Source: Acheta domesticus
Taxonomy: Eukaryota > Arthropoda > Insecta > Orthoptera > Gryllidae
Assembly: GCA_031308135.1 (NCBI GenBank)
Contig: JAHLJT010000631.1
Span: 2,581,371 to 2,645,370 of the forward strand
Direction: 5' to 3'
DNA length: 64,000 nt
The position numbers and the translations under genes are program-made. Positions 43,972 through 53,383 of the stretch are shown one piece after another (position 1 is the first letter of the stretch; every line of letters starts with the position of its first letter). Below the pieces are notes generated by a model. The model did no database searches. It was not told the DNA's origin and saw only the letters and a program-made list of their open reading frames with translations.

Positions 43972-45457
43972 CTATTCAGACTTGCCACATTCATTTGCTA
44001 GCTGTCATCTATTGCCGCCCAAAGTACATTTTTTTGACATTTTCTTAATTTTTCGGTTTTCTAATAGTAGTACGGAAATATTATTTTGAAAATATTAAAG
44101 ACAAGTAAAACCTTGTCCTACATCGCAGCATTTGAAAAATTTGGACCGGTTTTAAGAAAATGGCGATTAAGCGCTACTGTAAATAAGAAATTTAAAGCTC
44201 TTTTTAACAGACAATTTTTGAGTTTTCGAAAAACTTCATTTGAAGTTATTTGAACCACTTACACTCACAAATACAATAGTGTTTACAAAATGCTGGAAAT
44301 GTGCATAATAACGGTGTGAGAGACCAATCAAAAAAATTACATTTGGGTAATTAAAAAAAACTGAAAATAAACTTTACGTCACATTAATGAGTGCAATTGT
44401 TGGATCTGTTGGAAAAGTTTGAAGAAAAAATTTGCAACCATATTTGAGAAAATGGCATTTGAGCGTTTCTCAAGATGGGGCATTTTGAGTTAGTTTTCAC
44501 AGAAAACTGTTGAGTTCTCGAGAAACTTTATAAGTCATTATTTAAAGCACAGGTACGCATAATATAGTAATGTGAACAAGCAGCCGCTAATGTAAATATG
44601 AACATGAGAGACAAGTCAATAAAAAATTATTTTTGTAATTTTTGAAGAAACAAAAGTATAGAGCAACATGACGTTTATGACACCTCATAGAGTACATTAG
44701 ACACTATCCCTACCAAAAGTTTAAAGAAAAAATTTGGAGCAGTTTTCGAGAACTGTAATTTTTTAAAATTATTAAAATTGTAATTTGTTTTTGTAATTTT
44801 TTTTTGTAATTTTTTGCAAATATTGCACGCAATATTGCGCGAAAACTACTTTAATTTAAAAAAAATTACATGACCTTAATGATAGAACTCGCTTTGGAGA
44901 ACAAATTTTACTTGGAGGAAAAATCTATATCTTCAATTTTGTACTTGTAGGAAGACGCCGAAAAAAATTCGAACTGAAATTTTCGAAAATTCAGAGTTAA
45001 CCGTGAAAATGAGACCTATGCCACCTTATGCTACGAATATTTCTTCTGCCGACTTGACAGCTCCCGGTTGACAGGGGCGACGGGGTTTCGTTATCCAATC
45101 ACAGGCTTCAAATTGTGATGCCACTAGAGTTTCCGACGTTTACTGACAAACGAAACCTAATAGAGAAAGAGATGAGAAACAAATGAAACCTAATAGCACG
45201 AAGCAACTGAAAATTGAAGAGCGACGTGCGCCAAGAGGAGCGTCATTACTTGTTTGGTTAGGCGTCGTGTGTGCGGTTGTGTCGTCTAGTGATAAAGGCT
45301 TACTTAAAAGCTGACACTTACTTAAAGGCTGATATACTGATGATACACTGTATATGTACATCCACCTTAAAGGACATTTCTAATTTTATCTTTATGCCAA
45401 TGCATTCAATACGACGCCTCCTTGAGTAAAGTCAGTGACTTAGAAAAGTCCTGCATT

Positions 45458-45475
45458 TGTGTGTGCGTGTGTGCG

Positions 45476-45524
<49 letters not shown>
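45458..45524. repeat. (GT)n microsatellite
   Basis: Almost pure GT repeat with a few GC interruptions in its first part. Confidence 0.95.
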
Positions 45525-45527
<3 letters not shown>

Positions 45528-45639
45528 TTCTGTAAAAAGTACGTATGTACTCAAACCAAGAATGTCTTGTGTTTTGATACTTCTCTCTTATAAAACTTTC
45601 ATAATAAATACTATGTTTCTTCCTTCTAAAAACGCGTCT

Positions 45640-47520
45640 CGTTGGACTTACTTTTCAGTCAGGACTTACTTTGTTGTCAGTTTTTTGAAAAATATTAGAG
45701 AGACTTTTTTATGTTCGAATGGAAACCTTTCACAATAAACACGACGCGCTTTCAAATTGCCAACATGGATTACGGAAATCAAAATCTACGGAAACAGCCA
45801 TTTTTTCTTTTCTTAAAGATGTTGCCTCATCATTGGATCAAGACGAAGCAACTATTGGAATATTTTTAGATCTTTCAAACGCTTTTGACGCCATTGATCA
45901 TACCATTTTACTTTCAAAATTACCTTCATATGGAATCCGTGGTATTGCTCTAGATTGGCTACATTCGTACCTTAAACAATGATCTCAGAGAGTAGAAATA
46001 CCTTACTGGAATGATGGAACTTTATGTACACGCCTTTCCGGTTCTTTGCCAATTGCACGTGGAGTCCCGCAAGGATCGATTTTAGGCCCTATTCTCTTCC
46101 TATTATACGTAAATGACATGCCCTTAGCGATTCGAAACGGAAGAACAGTTCTCTTTGCGGATGATACAAATATTCTTTGCAACAAAGAAACCGTAAATAG
46201 TACAATATCAAATGTTTCAAATTGGTTCCGTAATAACAAATTAAAAGTAAATGAAAAGAAAACTGTTTCAATGCAGTTTTCCATTTCAAATAAAAAATTC
46301 TGTATTCCATTGAAAATGAACGGTGTGCCATTGACTGATGTTAATGTAACAAAATTTTTAGGTCTATCAATTCAGTCAAACCTCAAATGGAATGCCCACT
46401 TAAATGAATTGAACACAAAATTAAGTTCATTATGCTACGCGTTCAGAATTCTTTCAAATTCCGTCAGCCTTCATACAGCTCGTTGTGTATATTTTGCCAA
46501 TGTTCACTCCCGCCTGAGATATGGCATAATATTCTGGGGAAACACATCTCATAGCTCCCAGACTTTCAGATTATCAAAAAGAATTGTACGAATAATAAGC
46601 AAATCCAACACACGTGCTTCTTGTAAGTCTCTCTTTATTAATCTAGGAATTTTACCATTACCTTGTCTCCTGATTTACGAATCAGTAGTTTTTGTCAAAA
46701 ATGACTTACTTAAGGGCGGGAATATATTTTCAGCAAACGCCGATGCCTATAAGTATAACACACGACGTAGTAATCATATTCACCAGGTGGCAGTATCAAC
46801 AGCTCACTACAAAAAATTCATATACAATTCATGTACATTGCTCTACAACACTTTGCCAGAAGACATTAAACGATTAAATTCAATAGAAAAGTTCAAGTCC
46901 CAAGTAAAATCTTTTCTGATGCATAACTGTTTCTATACAATTCGAGACTATACCGAGCATCAGAAAGGTAAGTAGTATTAATTTTAACAATGATAGTTAA
47001 TGTAATTATTTATCATTTGGACTGTATAATTCTAAAGAACCTGTAACAAGTATTGTACCACAATTTCTGGGTTGATGGCCCCCATCTCGATCAGGTTTTT
47101 CGTCCAGTTTCCCTGATCCTTGAGCAAATGCTGAGATGGTCCCTTGTTTTGCTTCTGGACATAAATGTAACTTCATTCTTTGTGCACGTTTTCTGAATTT
47201 CAGTGGGAAATATAGTTATTCAAATTATAGTTTTCCATATTATCGCAGCAAAAAGTATTATTCTTTCATGAAGAACATGAGGGTTCAGGTCAGGAATTTA
47301 TAGCTAATTTACCTTTGAAAATATATTTTATTATATAGGAGCGAATATTTTGTCAACAAAACTCGTAAAAAACCTCTCTTTTTTGTATTCAAAATTCGAC
47401 TAGAATATGGTTTAGGATAGAGATCACAGAATTATGAAAACGTGCACAAAATTCACTTCTCCCCATAGCTCGTCACACACAGTTTTTAACTGTTTTTGAC
47501 GTAAATAAATATATAAATAA
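45640..47520 (+). mobile_element. CR1-group LINE, 5'-truncated, best copy
   Basis: Contains the reverse transcriptase from block 1 to the C-terminus (about 45660-46975) and a 3' untranslated region of about 500 bases with CCCCCATCTCGATCAGGTTT and TTGCTTCTGGACATAAATGT. The tail is TAAATAAATATATAAATAAA at about 47500-47520. Two further copies of the same 3' end lie at 38290-38785 and 48845-49258. The element starts shortly after a GT microsatellite. Confidence 0.85.
45719..46975 (+). pseudogene. CR1-group LINE reverse transcriptase, two in-frame stops
   Basis: One frame from about 45670 to 46975 encodes RT blocks: LLSVF, LSNCQHGLRKSKSTETAIFS, GIFLDLSNAFDAIDHTILLS, ARGVPQGSILGPILFLLYVN, then the catalytic LFADDTNIL and the thumb (NKLKVNEKKT; FLGLSIQSNLKWNAHL), ending in a C-terminal segment (LRYGIIFWG, FKSQVKSFL) typical of CR1/L2/Daphne-group elements. 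A TGA at 45980-45982 interrupts LKQ*SQRV, where CGA (Arg) is the likely ancestral codon, and another TGA lies near 45679. Otherwise the 420 or so codons are intact. There is no endonuclease, which was lost by 5' truncation. Confidence 0.8.
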
Positions 47521-47814
47521 ATCTGTTTTGCGCGTTATGCAAAAATGTTTTGTTATTTCTTGCATTGGCGGGATTAGTGTAAGGGACTGCGATAATTTGT
47601 TGTAACAGTATTTCATCAAATAAACTTAGTATCATTATTACTATTCTACCAAATATACAATAAGTTGAGCTTGTATGTCTCAACAGCTGATCTGACGCTA
47701 GAACGACGTGTCTGCCGCCCGAGTAAGTGGCAACATCGCTCTCCCCCGCTCCCAGCTGTCAAGTCGACAGACGTATTATTCGCAGTATAATAGGTGTAAT
47801 TTTATCCGTACAGG
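47521..47814. other. Short intergenic spacer
   Basis: No element end or gene recognised. A GC-richer patch lies at 47690-47775 (GACGTGTCTGCCGCCCGAGT). Confidence 0.35.
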
Positions 47815-48177
47815 AAATTTAAAAACAAAATTTGGAGTCGTTTTTGAGAAAATGTTGAAAATGTCCGGGGGCCTTCATGTAAAGTACACCCAAAATTTGA
47901 AGTAATTATTGCAAAATCGCGGCGCCTCGAGTGGACGCACATTGACCACGGAATATCCATTTTGGAAGAAATCGCACCTATGGTTTAGGCGCTAATGTTG
48001 TTCACAGACGGACGGACGTTTTTTAAAAAAAACACTTTTCGGTATCAGGGACCCCAAAACGTGTATTTCCGTTAACATCTCGAAATCGATTTTCCGCAGC
48101 ATTACATAACTTTCCCTGTACTACGTACACACGTCTGTTAATACGTACGTATACGGGAAAGTAAAAAGTAATGCATA
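47815..48177 (+). mobile_element. Family A right-end fragment, copy 8
   Basis: Half a module, then ACATTGACCACGGAATATCC, the GACGGACGGACG tract, GGTATCAGGGACCCCAAAAC, AGCATTACATAACTTTCCC and the complete outer right end ATACGTACGTATACGGGAAA followed by GTAAAAAGTA. This is the clearest view of the right terminus on the plus strand. Confidence 0.75.
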
Positions 48178-48499
48178 AGTAAAAACAGAGTAATTTTAAT
48201 GAATATAAAAGTATTTGTTTTTACTTATATTTTCCTATCCATTTTCATTTTTTGCGGTATCAACAACACTAATTGGAAAAATGTGTATTCCATACGATGT
48301 AGCGGCCATTGTTGCTTGTTGTAACGCTGCGCTGATAACAGACGACAATGACGCTGCCTTTCGTTCCCGTTAATATAAAATAATACTTTTGTATATTTGG
48401 AGAATATTACAATACTACAGTGTTTAATAATTATTATATATTTTTTCGATCTATTTGCATTTGTTTGCCAACGCTATCAGTATTATTTATTAACGTTTA

Positions 48500-48812
48500 A
48501 GTATTTTACTTTCTCGCATACTGCTTACGAAGAATATTACAGGCTAAAAAACATATCCGATAGGTTCGTGAAAACTCTGTGTACCTTACACAACGAATTC
48601 AATGCCCGAAATATATTTTCATTTAAAGTTTTGAATAAAAAATCTATTGCTTGAAAGTATTTAATTTTCGCACCAAATGTTCTACGATTTCAAATGAGTT
48701 TTACAAAAAATGATAACTGAGGTATGTTAATTCGGAGAAAAATTGGGTGGTATAAATAACTATCACAAAAGGCGAGAAAGTACGTGCTGTTCAGCACCAC
48801 TAATTTCTTCGA
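48500..48812 (-). mobile_element. Family C element with both ends
   Basis: TTTTACTTTCTCGCATACTGC near 48506 and the inverse left end GGCGAGAAAGTACGTGCTG with TTCAGCACCACTA at 48778-48812. The interior shares TTTATACCACCC, TTTGGTGCGAAAA (inverse) with 29569-29760. It is about 310 bases and non-coding. Confidence 0.65.
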
Positions 48813-48844
48813 ATGAGCGCTAAGTAAGTGTACATTTAATTGTA

Positions 48845-49258
48845 TACATTTAAAAAATATTTAATACGCCTGTAACAAGTAATGTACTTCAGCTTCCGGG
48901 TCAATGACCCCCATCTCGATCAGGTTTTTGTCCAGTTTCCCTGATCCATTGAGCAAATGCTGAGATGGCCCCTTGTTTTGCTTCTGGACGTAAATGTAGC
49001 TTCAATGTGCGCACGTTTTGTTGAGCACTCCTTTTGCTTGTAGTTCATTTACAGTTGAAATTGATTTTCTATAACTCGGGAAAAAACATTTTTCAAATAT
49101 CTTTATTTTTCTATAATAATTATTTTCTAAATTCATTTTTTCGTTTTTTGTTTTTTTTATAAAATTCTGGCCCTCAATAAAATGTGCGCAGATAAATTTC
49201 TTTCCCCACACGTCATATACAGTTTTTACTGTTTTTTGACAAATAAATAAATAAATAA
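48845..49258 (+). mobile_element. CR1-group LINE 3' end only
   Basis: TTTAATACGCCTGTAACAAG, CCCCCATCTCGATCAGGTTT and TTGCTTCTGGACGTAAATGT are shared with the other two copies, closest to the one at 38390. The tail AAATAAATAAATAAATAAA ends at 49258. It contains no coding sequence; the whole copy is 3' untranslated region. Confidence 0.8.
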
Positions 49259-49379
49259 AAGTCATTGGATGCTCTATCAATACTCTTTTCAAACGCACGG
49301 GGCCAAGTGCTATCTATCAGCCTTCTCCTAAACCTCTGACATCTACGGATTGACACGTACGGAACCATTTTCGGTGAAC

Positions 49380-49707
49380 TCTCAGTATTGTCGAAAACTG
49401 CAAAACGTCATGCAAAAGAACAATATTGATGATGAAGATTTTTGTCATAAATGAAATCTATTCTAAAATATCAGCCCTTTAATATGGTTCACGTGCAATT
49501 TTTAAACGTTGAGTAGTTTTCATGTAATTTCTGCTCTAATTGAAGGTACACAAAACAAAAAATTCTCAAAAACCGCTCCAATTTTTTCCCATGCATATAT
49601 CAAGGGAAGCTTAAAAGAATGGCGCAAGTTTTTGTTGTTGAACTCTCTGAAGTTTTGAAAGAAATACTGCAAATGAAGCATGTGCTGTTGTAGCACCGCT
49701 ATTTAAA
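49380..49707 (-). mobile_element. Family B element fragment, left end at right
   Basis: Modules in inverse (AACCGCTCCAATTTTTTCC, TTTTCATGTAATTTCTG) followed by ATGTGCTGTTGTAGCACCGC, the inverse of a diverged left end. The right end is absent. Confidence 0.5.
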
Positions 49708-52324
49708 TATAATGTTGTGAAAAAAACTCAATTAAGCTTCCAGATTCATTTGTTAAGCATCAGCATAATAAGATGCAATTCTTGGAAAATACTGTTTCCT
49801 ACAAGTCAGCAAATATGGTAATTCTATGTTTGAATGAAGAGGTTAAAATGAAACAAAATAAATTGTAGTTATTTAGTTACTAAAAAGCAGTATTTTATTT
49901 ACCGCATCCCACAAATTACGTCATCACTGACAATCTAAAGTGAATAAACTAAACACAAATTACAAAATAACATTTTAAAATTACATTACAAATTCAGTCC
50001 TGTAAAACAAAAAGTAATTGAAATATATTTTTCCTTTCTATTCAGAAAGAGTACCTAATTAAGAAAAGTTGAATATTATGGAACACACAACATTACTGCC
50101 TCTGCAACGTCTTTGATTCTAGAATAGAGTTCAACTGTTCAGACTATGTCATTAACTTAATACAAGTTGAATAATATCTATATTATTACAAAACATTTAT
50201 TGTGTTAATGACTTTGCAGAGAAACTAAGTTATATTGCTCCTCTGATGTCCTGAAATTGCTGTTTAGTCTATTCCAGAGAGTGATCCAAGAAGCCAATGG
50301 TATGCATTTCATTCCCCAGCAGTGTGAAGAAGCCAAACAAACACTACACTTAATGATGTGTCCCAACAAATGCTCATTTGAACCACTGATGAACAAGAAC
50401 ATAACAGTCTTCTGTTTACACTCAAAACTATAGCCATACCCTTTTTTATTCTCCTCCTACTCAATGTTTTATTCACTGATGAACAAGAACATAAGTCTCC
50501 TGTCTACACTCAAAACTATAACCGCACCCTTCCTTCCTTCTTCTTCTTAACTTTTTAAAGATGGATCAATTGTACAAATAAGCACGTACCAATATTGTAC
50601 AATGTTTATGAATACATATTACAATAAAATATGGGTACACACAAGTAATAAACCAGAATTTTTAAGAAATTATGAAATTTTTGTTACAATCAAGAGAGAG
50701 ATAACATAATATTGTCTTCCAAATCTGTTTCTGAACTATAATTTTAACATATTTACAAGAAGCAATGAAACATTACTGGATATCAAACTGACAAATAAGA
50801 TTGATTAATGTAAATAATACTTGAATCTAGAAAAAAATTTTGAGGAACATTACAATTTTAAAAAAATGAATCATTAATCATCCCTGTCACAAAATAAAAA
50901 AAACAAAACAATATTGAATCACATTTAAGTGGCTTTAGCACGAAAGGAAATCCTTTCTCATTTTAGTCATATTCTTCAAGAGAACAAACAGATTGGCTGA
51001 AATTAATGGAAGTTTTCTTTACCTTCATTCAAGGAAATAAGTATCATTCTAATTTTATCAAGAACATATACATGAACAATGTACAAAAACACGACTATAC
51101 AAGTCTAGTTTTCAATATCAGACACACACACACAAATTGATGTATTATGTAATAATATCATCATGGGCATGTGCAGAGGGGCAGATGGGTCATGGCCACC
51201 TGAAAATTTTGAAAGGGACTGTAGTTTTACAAATTTTTTTTAAAAGTATATTTCTTGTATCTTTATCCCTAATAAAAAGGATGTGATGAAAACAATTTAA
51301 AATATACAAAACCAAGCGGATGTGCACATTAGTCTATCTGTATGTTGTCCCCTATTCCATGATAAATGTTAATATGTCATTTGGCCAAAAACATGATATG
51401 GACAAATTTTGGCATTTTTCATACAACTTGTAAGCATCTCTGCATCGAAAGAGAGAGACAATTAACGCACTGCCTATTATTCCAGCATTAAAACATTTAC
51501 CAGATACAAGGGTTGAAGTACAACTAACATTTTCTGGGTATAAAGCTAATTTTGGTTAATTTATCATTACATTTCTTTACATGTTCCTATCAATTTTTTT
51601 CTTTTATTTTCTCAGTCTTGCATACATAAGAAGAGAAAGTATTGTAATCGTATGCCAGAAAACAGTAAATTTTTGACACAAAATCTCTTATTGCCGGCCT
51701 CTGGTAACCAAAAAGTGAATAAATATTGTTTTCAAATAAAACAATAAAGAATAAGATGTATTTGGACAAGTTATTTTTAGGTCACTTTACATTGACTATT
51801 TATGACATTACACAGCCTATTTTTTTGATCTTGCAAGAGTCTATTTTAGGCGCCTAATTAGATTTTAGAACTGAAATATTTGAAGACTGATATATCTTTA
51901 GTCTTCATGTATTTTATTTATATGCTAGATGAATATGTCATATGTAATTTAAATGGTTAAATGGAAAATAAGGCTCAGAATTATAGTTGGACTCTCTAAG
52001 TTTAGATTAATCTGCACATGCCAATGAATATCATGCTATTGCCTTACTTCAATAAACTTATTCCACTTATATTTCAAGATATCAAAATGATTATTTATGA
52101 TGCGAGTGAAAAAAGTGACATTTTATTTTGTGAGTGGGAAATGTGATATGAAACCAATAGGTCAACTAGTGCAATCCTATAAGCTAAATAAATTCTCTTT
52201 TACCATGTGTGTCATACACTAATTTTTAGACCCTCTTACTGACTTTCATATTATTTTAATTCAAATACACAAATCACTTAATGATACATCAAAGTCAGTA
52301 GTAGTTACTGCGGTGAGCAGAAAG
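49708..52324. other. Quiet AT-rich intergenic DNA
   Basis: About 2.6 kb without supported genes, transposon ends or RNA genes. The only structure seen is a direct duplication at 50384-50545 (listed separately) and a short CA run at 51122-51133. Confidence 0.5.
50384..50545 (+). repeat. Imperfect direct duplication, about 70 bases
   Basis: CACTGATGAACAAGAACATA followed by a CTGT..ACACTCAAAACTATA stretch occurs at 50384-50436 and again at 50476-50523, each followed by a pyrimidine-rich stretch (CCCTTTTTTATTCTCC and CCCTTCCTTCCTTC). A local tandem duplication of about 90-base period. Confidence 0.75.
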
Positions 52325-52326
52325 TA

Positions 52327-52502
52327 CAGTAAAACTTGTTCAATGTAGAACGTGTGTAATGCAGAAATCTGTCTAATATGAACATAAATTGCAGTCCAGA
52401 CAAACATAAATTCTACAGTGTTACATTGCATAATGTGGAATCTTGTCTAATATAGAAAAAAATATTGGTCCCTTGAGATTCCACATTGAGCAAGTTTCAC
52501 TG
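52327..52502. mobile_element. pogo/Tigger-like MITE with TA target duplication
   Basis: The left end CAGTAAAACTTGTTCAATGT and the right end TTGAGCAAGTTTCACTG are inverse copies with a few differences. TA flanks both sides (52325-52326 and 52503-52504). The interior contains further inverted words (TCTGTCTAATATGAAC, CTTGTCTAATATAG). It is 176 bases and non-coding. CAGT termini with a TA duplication fit the pogo branch of Tc1/mariner. Confidence 0.85.
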
Positions 52503-53137
52503 TATTTTGTTTTCTTTCACACAATTCCCACAACTTCTTTGTCATATACCAATTTTATCTGAACATTTGAGCTTCAAGCAATAGTGCTAAAAATTGAATT
52601 TTTAGCTGCTGTGGCTATGCATGACCTGAAAGAACCCCTTTCACTAGTGGCTGTCTATATACAATCTTTTATTTTAAAATACACTCAAAAGAACGTATCT
52701 TATTTCAATTGTAGTGGAGAGAAAAAATGCATTAGAAAGAAATCTTAGGAAGGTTTCTTGGAACTAGTGTAACATTAGAATTATCTATTAATTCACTTAG
52801 AGAATTGTTCACATTTGTCTCATAAAAAAATGTTAAAAAATTACTTGTTCATACTTAAATTATTGTTGCAAATTAGTTTTATTGTAAGTGAAATGGATCA
52901 TCCCCACTAATCAGGCTGTAAGCTTGCACCAAAAAAAACCGACACTCCACACATGAGCCATTAAATAATTTGGTTTGCTCAGGAAGAACCCTTTATTATT
53001 TTCCTCAAGGTCACCTTTTAGTCTTGAGGTTCTTTTACATGTCCTGAATGTGAAACACAAAATTCACGGATTTACTTCCCTTCTTAAGAAAAGGGTCTTT
53101 GTAACTTAATATGTGTAAACAACGTATAACAACTAAT

Positions 53138-53375
53138 AGGAGGGAAGGGGGATCCAGCCGATCATTGGGGGGCATCGTAGACTTTTGTTAAATAATGAAC
53201 ATATTTGTTATATTGTATATTGTGTAGTATATATTGATACTAAGCATTATTAATTTTTTAAATAATTACATAATTCTAACATAAATATTTAAATAAATTT
53301 TGGCAAATAAAAAGAGGTAACAAATGTTTTTCTGTAGGTGATGCCCCCCAAGGCTCCCCTCTGGATCTGCCTTTG
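53138..53375. mobile_element. Non-autonomous hAT MITE adjacent to DRC11 stop codon
   Basis: A 238-base insert between two perfect copies of CAACTAAT (53130-53137 and 53376-53383), the 8-bp duplication typical of hAT. The interior is clearly related to the element at 33746-33992 (GGATCCAGCCGATCATTG, TTAAATAATTACAT, GCCAAATAAA-like words), and the ends are inverse-related (GGGGGATCCAG against CTGGATCTGCC). The right-hand duplication ends one base before the stop codon of the DRC11-type gene, so in that gene's sense direction the insert sits at the very start of the 3' untranslated region. Confidence 0.92.
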
Positions 53376-53383
53376 CAACTAAT

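Larger units (their letters stand above)
43323..45030 (+). mobile_element. Family A element, copy 7, split by a solo LTR
   Basis: The left end is ACTAGTGGTGCTACAGAATG at 43323. The sequence TTTGGTCTCGGCTAGCTATT stops at 43394 and resumes at 43972 with CTATTCAGACTTGCCACATT and CTATTGCCGCCCAAAGTA. Four to five modules then run to about 45030, where the copy ends before the GACG tract. The inserted 577 bases are described separately. Confidence 0.75.

Noticed and set aside
45457..45738. 93-codon frame starting with Cys/Val repeats.
   Set aside because: Its first third is translated GT microsatellite and the rest is LINE sequence in the wrong frame.
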